NCBI GenBank assembly: GCA_964472315.1
Contig: CAYYJS010000011.1
Coordinates: forward strand, 16,267 to 80,266
DNA length: 64,000 bases
Origin: CAYYJS01 sp964472315
GTDB taxonomy: Bacteria; Verrucomicrobiota; Kiritimatiellia; UBA8416
Direction: 5' to 3'
The position numbers and the translations under genes were made by a program. This document shows positions 36,229 through 45,340 of this stretch, piece after piece. How positions within the stretch are numbered: the stretch's first letter is position 1; every line of letters starts with the position of its first letter. The notes under the pieces are model-generated. The model was given only the letters and a program-made list of their open reading frames with translations. It made no database searches and was not told the DNA's origin.

Positions 36229-37410
36229 ATGAAGATCCTGCTGCTGGCGCCGCACCCCTTCTATCAGGAACGCGGCACACCGATCGCCGTCGACCTGCTG
36301 ATCCGGGCGCTGATGCGCCTCGACCACCACGTGGACGTGCTGACCTACCACGAAGGCGAGAACCCCCGGTACGACGGCCCGGTCACGATCCACCGGATCG
36401 CGCCCCCGCGCGGCGTCGTCAACGTACGGCCCGGTTTCTCGGCAAAGAAGCTGCGGTGCGACGCCGCGATGTGGCATGCCGCCCTGCGCCTGGCGCGCAC
36501 GGACCGATACGATCGCGTCCACGCCGTGGAGGAATCGGTCTTTATGGCCATGCGCATCAACACCCGCATCGGCACCCCCTATGTCTTCGATATGGATTCT
36601 TCCATGCCGAACCAGATCGCCGACAAGTTGCGATGCGCCCGCCCGCTGTTGCCCATCCTGCGGGTATTCGAGCGGCGCGCCATCCGTCGCGCGACCGTGG
36701 TTGTGCCTATGTGCGATGCGCTGGCGCAACTGGCGCGTCGCGCGGGCGCGCAGCGTGTCACGATTCTGCGCGACGTCGCGCTCGTTTCCGGCCCTGAATT
36801 GCCAACCCTCGGCTGGCGCGCCAGCCTGGGTTGTCGCGGTACGGTGTTTCTCTACCTCGGCAACCTCGAACCCTACCAGGGGATTGACCTGCTTCTGGAT
36901 AGTTTTGCGCGCACCGCGAAAGTCTTGCCCGACGCCGCACTCCTGATCGTCGGCGGCCGGCCCGACGATATCGCACGCCATACCGAACGCGCCCGCATGC
37001 TCGGACTGTCCGCGCGTGTCCGTCTCACGGGACCGCAACCGCTCGGCGCGATGGGCGCGGTTTTCGCCGAGGCCGATGTGCTCGTATCGCCCCGCACCCA
37101 GGGCGAGAATACGCCAATGAAGATCTATTCCTACCTTGCCTCTGGCAAGCCGACGCTCGCCACGCGCCTGCCGACGCACACGCAGGTGCTCGACGACCGT
37201 TTGGCGATGCTCCGCGCTCCGGATGCCGGCGACTTCTCGGACGGCATGGTCGCCCTCGCGCGGGACCCATCCCTACGGCTGACCCTGGCCAACGCCGCCG
37301 CACATGAGGCCCGTACCCGCTACAGCCTCGACGCCTTCAACCGCGCCGTGGCCGATATCTACCCCACCGACACCGGCACAACGCCCCCGCACCGACCCTG
37401 CGCGGCATAA
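36229..37410 (+). CDS. Glycosyltransferase family 4
   Basis: A 393-residue retaining GT-B enzyme. The N-terminal domain opens KILLLAPHPFYQERGTPIAV, typical of family 4. The C-terminal nucleotide-sugar domain begins at about residue 204 (VFLYLGNLEPYQGIDLLLDSF), followed by LLIVGGRPDDI, ADVLVSPRTQGENTPMKI and YLASGKPTLATRLPTH. It is alone on the plus strand, ending 64 bp before the convergent exopolysaccharide cluster. It may add a sugar to a lipid-linked or polymer acceptor; donor unknown. Confidence 0.88.
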   Translation: MKILLLAPHPFYQERGTPIAVDLLIRALMRLDHHVDVLTYHEGENPRYDGPVTIHRIAPPRGVVNVRPGFSAKKLRCDAAMWHAALRLARTDRYDRVHAVEESVFMAMRINTRIGTPYVFDMDSSMPNQIADKLRCARPLLPILRVFERRAIRRATVVVPMCDALAQLARRAGAQRVTILRDVALVSGPELPTLGWRASLGCRGTVFLYLGNLEPYQGIDLLLDSFARTAKVLPDAALLIVGGRPDDIARHTERARMLGLSARVRLTGPQPLGAMGAVFAEADVLVSPRTQGENTPMKIYSYLASGKPTLATRLPTHTQVLDDRLAMLRAPDAGDFSDGMVALARDPSLRLTLANAAAHEARTRYSLDAFNRAVADIYPTDTGTTPPHRPCAA

Positions 37411-37474
37411 GCCCAGTGCCGCGTGCGAAGACACGCGTACCCGGTCGCCGTCGGAACGGCACGGCCCGTTCGTA

Positions 37475-40400
37475 TCAGAACACGAGCCGAAGTCCCGTCA
37501 GCGAGCGAAGTTCCTCGTAACCGGGCGTTTCGTTGTACGACAGGGTCGTATACGCTTCGAAGTGCCGGCGGAAGTAGTAACGCAGAGCCGCCTCCGCGCT
37601 GAAAATCCATTCCCAGTCGCGGTCCGGCGCATCGCCGGCGTCGAACTGCTGGGCCGCCGCCTGCAAAACCAGCGCGTCATAGGCCACGGTTTCCTCGGGA
37701 CGCACATCCTCCTTACCGATGCCGCCCATCAGCTTGGCATCGTAGTAGAAGTCGTACCAGTTGTTCCGGATGCCAATGATGGCCAGGAACTGATGCAGCT
37801 TGTACGGGGTCCAGTAATCGTCTTTCGGCGCCGTCGCATGGTTGAACGCATAGCGCAGCCCCAGCAGGAGTCCGGTATCCTCGGAGAGTTCCCACAGCGA
37901 TGTCGCCACCCAGTGCGAACGCTCGTTGGCATCGGTATAGTCGTAAAACCAGATCGATCCGACCACGTCCCACCAGTCCCGCACGCGCCATACCGCGTCC
38001 AGCGCGTACAGGTCATACCGCACGCGCCGCAACAGGGCGCGGGCGGAGGGCTCGAAGTCATGGTCATACGACAGGTTCACATCCAGCGTGAGCCGCGGCT
38101 TCAGCGACAGTTCCGCGCCGTAGACCCAGTCGTCGAAATCGACGGCTTCGCGAAACTCGCGGCGTGTGATGTACCCCGCAAGGTTCACGGCCGACTTGTC
38201 ATAGGCATCCGGTTCGTACCGGTAGGCCAATTTCATGCCGACATGCTTCTCGTCGACACGCAGTTTGATCCGGTCGATCTCCAGGTCGGGGTCGGCGTCC
38301 TGCACGGGAGCGACGATGTCGAACGACTGGCGCAGTTCGCCGTAGCCACCGTAGCCCTCGATCAGGATCGGCGCGGTCAGGTTCACGCCCGCCGCGAAAC
38401 GCGTCTGCCAGTTGCGCCGGTGCAGGCTGTCGCGGAAGTACTCGAACTGCGCGCCCAGGTAGGGATCGTCAAAAATCAGATCGAAGGTGGACCGTCCCGA
38501 CTTTTCGATAACGGCGGCGGAACCGAGTTTGCTGGAGAGCCGATCATAGACGTACGTCTCGACCCGCCGGTGCAGCGGCTCGGGGTAGCCGTCGCGCGCC
38601 AGCAACTCAAGCGTGTGCATGCTCCGGTAGTAGCGGCTGTGCAGCGCCGCGACCTCGGCCCGCAACCGTCTGGCCAAGAACACCGGGTGATGTTCGGCGA
38701 GTTGCTCCACGACATCCAGTCCACTGTCCAGGAGGCCCGGCGCAAAGCGCTGGTACAGCAACGGGTTGTCGCCGTTGACGGCATGACCGAACTCGGAGTT
38801 GATGAAGCCCGCCTCATAATTGACGGCCGCTTCGTTCAGGTTCACGCGGATCGCGGTTGGAACGTTGCTCCGGGCACCCTGTCCGATGTCGCCGAAGGGA
38901 TAGGCGACAAAGTTCGCCTTGCACGCCTCGCCCAGACGCGATCGGATCAGGGCACGGCTCTGGCGGTATTCGTCGCGGACGCGGCGCAGGTAGGCGGCCT
39001 CGCTCTCCAGCATGTCATGTGGCGCATCCCAGACACGGTTGGCCAGGGCGCTACCCATCGTCTTCTCTTCGGATACCGGAACCATCGCATCGGCGTTCAG
39101 CAGCAGGCTCCCGAACACCCACCGGCCGGTGGCCTGGTATCGCTTGATCTCGCTCCAGGTCGCGACCAGGGGATCGCCCCGTTCGATGCGTCCCGCGGGC
39201 AGATGCATGGCGAACACAAGATCCAGATCCTCGGCCACTTCGGTGGCAAGCCGCAGGGTGCGCTCGCTCGCGTCATCGAATGTGATACACACGACGCGAT
39301 CGGGCGTGTAGTCGTCGATGTCCTTTGGCGCGGGGTCCTTCTTCGCGAAGTAAGTCCCGATCCGATCCGGCGTTATGAACGTGTAGCCGGCCTGCTTCAA
39401 CGCCAGAAGGTGCAGCCGGAAACGCCGCACGGAAAGCACATCGGTCCAGTCGCTCGTGGTGAGCCCATGATAGGCAAGCACGGCCACGGCGCCGCGCGCG
39501 CCATGTCCTTCGATTGTGTCGATCGACTGGTACGCTTTGATGAAGTTGCCGCGCGACAGTTCCATGCGCGCGACACGGGTCTCGATGTACGGATCGTTGG
39601 CATTGACCGCGCGCACCTTGTCGATCTCCGCCAGCGCCAGCTTGTAACGCTTGGTCGCCTGGTTGACCTCGAACATGCCCAGATGCGCCCGGTAACAGTT
39701 GGTGTTCATGCCGGACAGCAATTCGCCGAACCGTCTCTCCGCGGCGCCGTACGACTGGTTCATGAGCTCGAGTTCGGCCAATGTAAGCCGCCATTCGGGG
39801 AAATCGGGATCCATGTCGACGAGCTGGCGGGCCAGCTCGATCGGTCGGTCGAGCGGGTACGTGATCGGGTCCGTCTCCCACAGTCGGGCATAGATTTCCA
39901 CCAGCCGCCGCATCACCTGCCGCTTGACTTTCTCTTCGGGGTTCGAGCGCAACACCCGCTCCAGATAGGGCACGCCCTCGGCCGGCGTGTTCTTGTACTG
40001 GGGCGCATCCGCGAGCAGCATGAGCACTTCGATGTTCGCCTCATCCTTGGACAGCATGCGCTCGGCATGCGCCACGGCGTCGTCAATACGGCCTGTATGA
40101 AGCAGGGCGCGCGCTTCGGCAATGACGAACTCGTGATCGTCCGGATGCCACCGCCTGACTTCCTGCAGATACGGCAACGCTTCCTCGTAGCTGCCGTGGT
40201 TGAACAGCGCCAGGGCCAGTTCCATTTTCACGTCCAACCGGTCGGGGTCCTCCTTGACGAGCGCCGAAAGTATGCGGATCGATTCCTCATAGCGGGCCGT
40301 CCACCGGTAGATCGCCCCGAGCAGCAGGCGGGGCTGAATCGCTTTCGGGTCCAACTCGATCGCGCGGCGCAGATGTTTCTCCGCGAGAGCCATGTCACCC

Positions 40401-40966
40401 ATGCCGGCGTAAGCATTGCCGAGGTTCGTGTGCGGCATCGGATGGTCGGGGTTCAGCGCCAGCAGCCGCTGCCAGAGCTTGATGGCATCCCCACGCCGGT
40501 CCACCGCCCAGTAGGCCCAACCAAGCGTGGACCAAACCGCATGCAAGGTCGGTTCGGCTTTGAGTACGGCTTCGAGTTTCGGAATGGCCGTTGCATACTC
40601 TTCGTCAAGGACATCATCCATCGCTTCGTACATACGTTCCAGGATCGGCGAGGCCTTCGGCTCGCGTCGCTTGGCCGCTTCGCCATCCTCCTGCGCGCGT
40701 TTGACAAGATCGGCCTCGGCGATGAGCATCGTCGAGACGGCGCGCTGCATGCCTTGCGCGCCAATCGCGCCGCCGTCCCCCTTGCGCAGGCGGGCGTCGG
40801 CATTGCCAAGCACGCTCGCGTCCGTACGGACCGAGGCACGCACGACGGTCGCCGTCCCCGCGGTCCCGGCCGCCACCGGATTCCCATCGTCTCCACGCGC
40901 CGATCCACACACCGTCAGAACCGCGACCAACGCAACAGCACACCGTCCCACGTGCCTGCTATTCAT
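37475..40966 (-). CDS. TPR / polysaccharide-deacetylase-fold / outer-membrane beta-barrel fusion (PgaA+PgaB-like)
   Basis: A 1163-residue envelope protein that joins three modules. After a signal peptide (CAVALVAVLTVCGSARG), residues about 100-450 hold TPR repeats (AVWSTLGWAYWAVDRRGDAI, PHTNLGNAYAGMGDMALAEK and others). Residues about 520-760 match PgaB-type deacetylases: VAVLAYHGL, CITFDDA (Asp564-Asp565) and FVAYPFGD. The HxxxH metal motif is replaced by GSLLLNAD. From about 850 to the end there are alternating beta strands finishing LTGLRLVF, a barrel signature. PgaA (TPR plus barrel) and PgaB (deacetylase) are separate proteins in poly-GlcNAc systems, so this looks like both in one chain, with the deacetylase inserted between TPR and barrel. 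GGAGG lies 5 bp before the ATG. The start overlaps the SGNH gene. Confidence 0.78.
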   Translation of the reverse strand: MNSRHVGRCAVALVAVLTVCGSARGDDGNPVAAGTAGTATVVRASVRTDASVLGNADARLRKGDGGAIGAQGMQRAVSTMLIAEADLVKRAQEDGEAAKRREPKASPILERMYEAMDDVLDEEYATAIPKLEAVLKAEPTLHAVWSTLGWAYWAVDRRGDAIKLWQRLLALNPDHPMPHTNLGNAYAGMGDMALAEKHLRRAIELDPKAIQPRLLLGAIYRWTARYEESIRILSALVKEDPDRLDVKMELALALFNHGSYEEALPYLQEVRRWHPDDHEFVIAEARALLHTGRIDDAVAHAERMLSKDEANIEVLMLLADAPQYKNTPAEGVPYLERVLRSNPEEKVKRQVMRRLVEIYARLWETDPITYPLDRPIELARQLVDMDPDFPEWRLTLAELELMNQSYGAAERRFGELLSGMNTNCYRAHLGMFEVNQATKRYKLALAEIDKVRAVNANDPYIETRVARMELSRGNFIKAYQSIDTIEGHGARGAVAVLAYHGLTTSDWTDVLSVRRFRLHLLALKQAGYTFITPDRIGTYFAKKDPAPKDIDDYTPDRVVCITFDDASERTLRLATEVAEDLDLVFAMHLPAGRIERGDPLVATWSEIKRYQATGRWVFGSLLLNADAMVPVSEEKTMGSALANRVWDAPHDMLESEAAYLRRVRDEYRQSRALIRSRLGEACKANFVAYPFGDIGQGARSNVPTAIRVNLNEAAVNYEAGFINSEFGHAVNGDNPLLYQRFAPGLLDSGLDVVEQLAEHHPVFLARRLRAEVAALHSRYYRSMHTLELLARDGYPEPLHRRVETYVYDRLSSKLGSAAVIEKSGRSTFDLIFDDPYLGAQFEYFRDSLHRRNWQTRFAAGVNLTAPILIEGYGGYGELRQSFDIVAPVQDADPDLEIDRIKLRVDEKHVGMKLAYRYEPDAYDKSAVNLAGYITRREFREAVDFDDWVYGAELSLKPRLTLDVNLSYDHDFEPSARALLRRVRYDLYALDAVWRVRDWWDVVGSIWFYDYTDANERSHWVATSLWELSEDTGLLLGLRYAFNHATAPKDDYWTPYKLHQFLAIIGIRNNWYDFYYDAKLMGGIGKEDVRPEETVAYDALVLQAAAQQFDAGDAPDRDWEWIFSAEAALRYYFRRHFEAYTTLSYNETPGYEELRSLTGLRLVF

Positions 40967-41696
40967 CCGTGCCTCCATCCGCTTCGTTACGCAAGGTATC
41001 CTTCTCCAGTACGCCGTCAATAAGATGGTCGGCCAGCAGTTCGGCGCCGGCCCGGCTGAGATGGATGCCGTCCGACGCGCGAACCTCCAGAGGCATCCCG
41101 TTGACGCGAACGATGTACGAACTGTAGTTGCCATGCCGGCTGAACATCGCGTGCGTCGGGACAAACGTCACCGCGGCGCGCGCCGCCGCCTGTTTGGCGA
41201 CGATGTCGTTGATGACACGCACATCGGTGTCGAGGCGCTCCTCACGCATGCACGGCAGCCCGACCCAGACCACCCGCGTCACGCCCCCGCCGAGAAGCGC
41301 ATCCATGGCCTTGCCGACACGCCGGCCATACTCCGAAACCCACGATTCGGTCCCGAACGCGATGGTGCCTCCGCCGAATTGGAGCGGCTGGTTATCGTTG
41401 GCGCCCATCATCACGAAGGCCCGAGTCGCGCCGTGGGCCCGCGCAAGTTCGCTCATCCGGTCCGGCCAGTCCAGCAGATCCAGACGCGCAAGACCGGTAC
41501 CGATCGGGGCAAACACCGTCGCCGTGAGGCTCTTGCGCTTCAACGCCTTCTCCAGCGAACGCGACAGCGAGCGCATCATCGAATCGCCCACGATCAAGGC
41601 ATCGGTGCGTTGAACGCCCTCGTCCGCCCGCGTCGCCAGGTCGCCAAACGCAAGCAGACCCGCCAGAACCGCGAGGCTCGTCTGTCGGGAATTCAC
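40959..41696 (-). CDS. Periplasmic SGNH hydrolase, DUF459-like (polysaccharide O-acetyl transfer/esterase)
   Basis: A 245-residue protein with its own signal-like N-terminus and the SGNH blocks: GDSMM (block I), GANDNQ (block III) and DGIHLS (block V with the catalytic Asp-His). DUF459-type SGNH proteins pair with MBOAT acyltransferases in polysaccharide and cell-wall O-acetylation, as AlgJ/AlgX do for alginate. The start is a GTG with GGAGG 7 bp upstream; a GTG at 41702 is also in frame. It overlaps the fusion gene downstream and lies 2 bp from the small membrane gene upstream. It probably transfers or removes acetyl groups on the exported polymer. Confidence 0.8.
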   Translation of the reverse strand: MNSRQTSLAVLAGLLAFGDLATRADEGVQRTDALIVGDSMMRSLSRSLEKALKRKSLTATVFAPIGTGLARLDLLDWPDRMSELARAHGATRAFVMMGANDNQPLQFGGGTIAFGTESWVSEYGRRVGKAMDALLGGGVTRVVWVGLPCMREERLDTDVRVINDIVAKQAAARAAVTFVPTHAMFSRHGNYSSYIVRVNGMPLEVRASDGIHLSRAGAELLADHLIDGVLEKDTLRNEADGGTDE

Positions 41697-41698
41697 GA

Positions 41699-41980
41699 TC
41701 ACGCCTCCGCCTCGCTTCCGCGTACCCGCCGCTCCACGGCCCGCCGCAATGCCGTCAGGCGCAACACATGACCCACCCTCGCCAGCGGCGCCGTCACGCG
41801 CAGGCACACGTCACGGCCCCGCCCGTACGGCATCCGTGACGCCCCGCGCTCGAGCGCGTCCGCGTTGAGCAGCGCCGCCACGAGGTAGAAGAGGAAGACC
41901 GCCCGCGCCGCGCGCGCGGGACGGCACCCGCACCCCGCCCGGTGGCGCTGTTCCTCAATCTCTGGTATCCCGGCATGCAT
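41699..41980 (-). CDS. Small membrane protein between MBOAT and SGNH genes (detached N-terminal domain of a DUF459 protein?)
   Basis: A 93-residue protein starting one base inside the MBOAT stop codon (TAATG). One membrane helix is visible (AVFLFYLVAALLNADAL), then MPYGRGRDVCLRVTAPLARVGHVLRL. That second stretch resembles the region after the membrane helix in full-length DUF459 SGNH proteins, where it precedes the hydrolase domain. Here the hydrolase is a separate reading frame 2 bp downstream. It may be a split gene whose products still act together, or a frameshifted copy; the good GGAGG-GTG start of the hydrolase favours a true split. High arginine content makes coding potential alone a weak guide. 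Confidence 0.6.
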   Translation of the reverse strand: MHAGIPEIEEQRHRAGCGCRPARAARAVFLFYLVAALLNADALERGASRMPYGRGRDVCLRVTAPLARVGHVLRLTALRRAVERRVRGSEAEA

Positions 41981-43413
41981 TAGAATTGGAAGTAAATGAA
42001 CGGCGCCACACCCCGCGGTCCAAGGCCCATTACGATGGTGAGTATGGTAGCCGCAATCAGGCCTTGCAATACAAAACTCCGACGGTTGAGCCAGTCCCAA
42101 ACCGGCGCCAGGCGCAATCCGTCAAAACCCTGGACGGCGAGGCCGATGACGATCGCCCACGCCGTGGCGTACGACGCGGACTCGGGCGCGCGCCAGTCCG
42201 ACAGACCGCGGAGCAACGCGACGGCATCGCCCAGCGTCTCGGCGCGAAAGAACACCCATGCGAGACAGACCAGATGGAACACGACCAGCATCCTCATCCC
42301 GCGCCAGACGGCCGCCGGCACGCGGGATCGAGGTGCCGCGAGATGCAGACGCGCCGCCCCCGCCGCCATCGCACGTTCCACCGCGAGGTAGCACCCGTGC
42401 AACGCACCCCAGGCGACGAACTTCCAGCTCGCGCCGTGCCAGAGACCGCCCAGCAGAAAGGTGATCATCAGGTTCCGCAACACTTTGACAGGCGACACGC
42501 GCGACCCGCCAAACGGGATGTACAGGTAGTCGCGCAACCAGGTGGACAGCGAGATGTGCCAGCGCTGCCAGAACTCGCGCACGGACGTCGCCAGGTACGG
42601 CGCCTGAAAGTTGACCGGGAACCGGAACCCCAGCAACAGCGCGATACCGATGGCGATATCGGAATAGGCCGAGAAATCGCAGTAGATCTGGACCGCGTAG
42701 CCATACGTGGCCGCGAGAACGTCAATGGCCCCATGATCCCCGACGGCGCCGTACACGGGATCGACGAGGTGTTGCGCCAGAAAGTTGGCGACAACCACTT
42801 TCTTGAAAAGGCCGACCAGGATCAGCGTCATCGCGCGTCCGAAATCGATGCGCCGGCCGACAGGCGTCTCGGCCACTTGCGGCAGCAGCACGCTCGCCCG
42901 CACGATCGGGCCCGCGACGAGCTGTGGAAAGAACGCCAGATAGACGCCGAAGTCCAGCATGGATGCCGCCGGCGCCAGCTCGCCGCGGTAGACGTCCACC
43001 ACGTAGCTCATCGCCTGAAACGTGAAGAACGAGATGCCTACCGGCAGGATGACCTCCAGCATGGGCAACGCGCAGGCGATCCCAAGCTGGGCGCAGACCT
43101 GATACGCGGACTGCATGAAGAATCCGTAGTACTTGAAGAAGCCGAGCATGCCCAGGTCGAAGACGATGGCGCCCGCCAACCACAACCGGCGCGACCGCGG
43201 CGCGGCAACCCGCGCCATGCCCACCGCGAGGGCATGATTCACGACCGTCGCGGCGATGAGGAGCGCGACGAACTTCCAGTTCCAATACCCGTAGAAAAAG
43301 TAGCTGACCGCCAACGTAAACCATTTCCAGGTCCGGGCATAGGGGGCCAGCAACCAACTGACGGGGAACACGATCAGGAAGAAGATCGCAAACGCGGTCG
43401 TGGGAAACAACAT
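41980..43413 (-). CDS. MBOAT membrane O-acyltransferase (AlgI-like)
   Basis: Moves acyl groups from a cytoplasmic donor across the inner membrane to the periplasmic acetylation machinery. The 477-residue protein has about eleven hydrophobic helices beginning FPTTAFAIFFLIVFPVSWLL. Family signatures are FFKYYGFF, PVGISFFTFQAMSYVVDVYRG, FWQRWHISLSTWLRDYLYIPFGG, and the catalytic His in GLWHGASWKF. AlgI, DltB and PatA share these. It sits in the middle of the exopolysaccharide cluster, followed at once by the small membrane protein and the SGNH enzyme, the usual partners. Confidence 0.93.
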   Translation of the reverse strand: MLFPTTAFAIFFLIVFPVSWLLAPYARTWKWFTLAVSYFFYGYWNWKFVALLIAATVVNHALAVGMARVAAPRSRRLWLAGAIVFDLGMLGFFKYYGFFMQSAYQVCAQLGIACALPMLEVILPVGISFFTFQAMSYVVDVYRGELAPAASMLDFGVYLAFFPQLVAGPIVRASVLLPQVAETPVGRRIDFGRAMTLILVGLFKKVVVANFLAQHLVDPVYGAVGDHGAIDVLAATYGYAVQIYCDFSAYSDIAIGIALLLGFRFPVNFQAPYLATSVREFWQRWHISLSTWLRDYLYIPFGGSRVSPVKVLRNLMITFLLGGLWHGASWKFVAWGALHGCYLAVERAMAAGAARLHLAAPRSRVPAAVWRGMRMLVVFHLVCLAWVFFRAETLGDAVALLRGLSDWRAPESASYATAWAIVIGLAVQGFDGLRLAPVWDWLNRRSFVLQGLIAATILTIVMGLGPRGVAPFIYFQF

Positions 43414-43432
43414 AACCGATCGTCCCCGACGG

Positions 43433-45340
43433 CTATTCGCGAGTCGCCGGCACGCGAACGGCGTCCGCCGGCAACTCAAGGTAGTAGGTCACGTTCTTCC
43501 CGGCGCCCAGCCGCTTCAGGTTCAGGTTCCACCGGATGCCGTCACGCGTCATGCTGTCCGGCAAGGCCGTGCCCAGGGTCATCGACTCGATGTCGAGCCG
43601 CCGCACCACACGCGGCATCTCGAGACTCACCGTGATGTTCTCGACCGCGTCACGGCCCGTGTTGCTGATCTTGAGCGATGTCTTCGTGCGCGACAACAGG
43701 CGCGTCGACATCTTGATCTGATCCCAGCCGCCCCAGGCGCGTTCGACGCCGGCGGCGGAGACGATCCAGACGTTCTCACGCTTCGCCTTCTCGATCAACG
43801 CGTCGAGTTGGTCGACAAAACCCGACTCGGTCAGCGACGGCTGAAACGCCAGGCAGTAGTACCCGCCCAACGCATGTATCTGCGCGAAATGCGCCAGCAA
43901 CGTGTTATCCATTCCGGTCTTCGCCAGCGTCACGGGCAGGTAATCCATCTGCGGAAGCGTCCACAGCAGGCGCGGCGCCGTAATAACCGGAATGCGCCGA
44001 TGCTCGCGCGTCACCTTGGGCACCATGCGGTCGTACTTGGTTGTGGACAGGTACGCATATCCGGCCCGCGCCAGGGCATCCAACGTGAGGTCGCTGTACC
44101 CCTGGCCCGGCGCCACGCGGAACCCCGTCGGCCTTTTGCCGGTGACACGCTCGACCGCGCGCGCGGCCTTGGTCAACTCGGACTCCTGCTTCCGGAGCGA
44201 GGACGTCTCGTAGTCGACCGAGGGGTCGCCAAGCACGGCCACTTCGCCAATCTCGGCGAGCAACGCCATGGCCTCGCGATGCTGCGTCATGACCCTGGGC
44301 AGCACGAAGGAGGTCATCGCCACGCGGTGTTTGCGGGCTAACGCGACAATGCGCTGGTCGACATCCTCGGGCCCGAGAATGTTCTGCGTCAGCGACAACG
44401 CGCAGTTCCGGGAGTTGGGCCAGGTGGGCTTCAGGGCCTGCACCTGATGGGCGCCCCACGTCACCGCGTTGCGCAACAGTCCATAGAATGCGTCGCGCTG
44501 GATGGGCGTATCGACGCCCGAACCGATCGTGAATCCGAGCCAGACGAACCGCCCATCCATGTAATTGCCGTGCGTGATGGCCGCCCGATGCCGCACGCCA
44601 TGGAGCTCGAACGACGGTTCGCCGGGATCGGTCCAGACGCCATCGACCTTCACCCGGTCCTCGCGCACGTGACACACCAGCGGTTCGTCGTAGCGTGTGA
44701 TCGCGAGTCGGAACCCGGGCGCCTGATCGGCCGTGATCGGGTACCCGCCGGACAGCATGCCGATACTGATATTCGCTTCGGACCGGGGTGGCGCCCCGAC
44801 GATATCCATGCCGCATACCTCGTGCAACAGCGAGTAAGCCTCCCACTGCCCGTACTCGTTTCGCGTCCCCGCGGCCCAGGTCATGACCACGCCCTTGCCG
44901 GCGCGAAGGAACGCCTTCACGGCGTCGCGTTGCGTCGCGCTCATGCACGACGTCGACGGCAACAGGACCAGGTTGTACGGCTCGGCATCGACACCGGCCG
45001 GCACGTCGTTCAGCGTACGATACCCGAAACCCTCGCCGTCGAGAAACCGTTGCCAGATCTCGATCAGACGATCGTAGTTCGCGCGGTGCTCGCCAAACGA
45101 CAGGGCGGTGGCTTCGGACCGGATCAGCGCGATGCGCACCGGTTTCACATCGAGATCGGCGGACTCGCCGCCGAACCGGCCGACGGTAAATCCCGTGGAT
45201 GCGCCGTCGTACAGTTCGACGAGCAGGCGGTGGTACTGCCACAGCCCCGCGACCAAAGCCACGTTGACCATGATCAGCAGCACGAGAAAGGTCGTGCGAC
45301 GCCGCGACGCGGAAGTGGGTTGTTCCTGCTTTATTTCCAT
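43433..45340 (-). CDS. Membrane-anchored polysaccharide-deacetylase-like protein with degenerate active site
   Basis: A 635-residue protein with one N-terminal membrane helix (about 17-34). Residues about 65-300 look like a GATase/ThuA-like alpha-beta domain (VRIALIRSEATALSFGEH, YNLVLLPSTSCMS, GKGVVMTWAAGT). From about 310 to 520 there is a NodB-like fold: NCALSLTQNILGPE at the place of the TFDDG motif, and GFRVAPGQGYSDLTLDALARAGY matching the third NodB motif (RxPxG). The two metal-binding aspartates and the HxxxH motif are not present, so it is unlikely to be an active deacetylase. A C-terminal beta domain (about 540-635) follows. It overlaps the small Pro-rich gene upstream by 10 bp. A scaffolding or polymer-binding role is possible. 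Confidence 0.75.
   Translation of the reverse strand: MEIKQEQPTSASRRRTTFLVLLIMVNVALVAGLWQYHRLLVELYDGASTGFTVGRFGGESADLDVKPVRIALIRSEATALSFGEHRANYDRLIEIWQRFLDGEGFGYRTLNDVPAGVDAEPYNLVLLPSTSCMSATQRDAVKAFLRAGKGVVMTWAAGTRNEYGQWEAYSLLHEVCGMDIVGAPPRSEANISIGMLSGGYPITADQAPGFRLAITRYDEPLVCHVREDRVKVDGVWTDPGEPSFELHGVRHRAAITHGNYMDGRFVWLGFTIGSGVDTPIQRDAFYGLLRNAVTWGAHQVQALKPTWPNSRNCALSLTQNILGPEDVDQRIVALARKHRVAMTSFVLPRVMTQHREAMALLAEIGEVAVLGDPSVDYETSSLRKQESELTKAARAVERVTGKRPTGFRVAPGQGYSDLTLDALARAGYAYLSTTKYDRMVPKVTREHRRIPVITAPRLLWTLPQMDYLPVTLAKTGMDNTLLAHFAQIHALGGYYCLAFQPSLTESGFVDQLDALIEKAKRENVWIVSAAGVERAWGGWDQIKMSTRLLSRTKTSLKISNTGRDAVENITVSLEMPRVVRRLDIESMTLGTALPDSMTRDGIRWNLNLKRLGAGKNVTYYLELPADAVRVPATRE

Noticed and set aside
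36118..37179. N-terminal extension of the amidohydrolase-like frame to base 37179
   Set aside because: It covers the GT4 gene on the opposite strand, and the protein fold clearly begins at MIVVDTHVH.
37421..37436. GCGTG/CACGC hairpin in the convergent gap after the GT4 gene
   Set aside because: A 5-bp stem without a T-run is expected by chance in DNA this GC-rich.
37304..41023. A 1239-codon plus-strand open frame opposite the TPR-deacetylase-barrel gene
   Set aside because: It is an antisense shadow caused by high GC: its product is rich in Arg, His, Val and Gln with no family motifs, while the minus frame has signal peptide, TPR repeats and a deacetylase fold.
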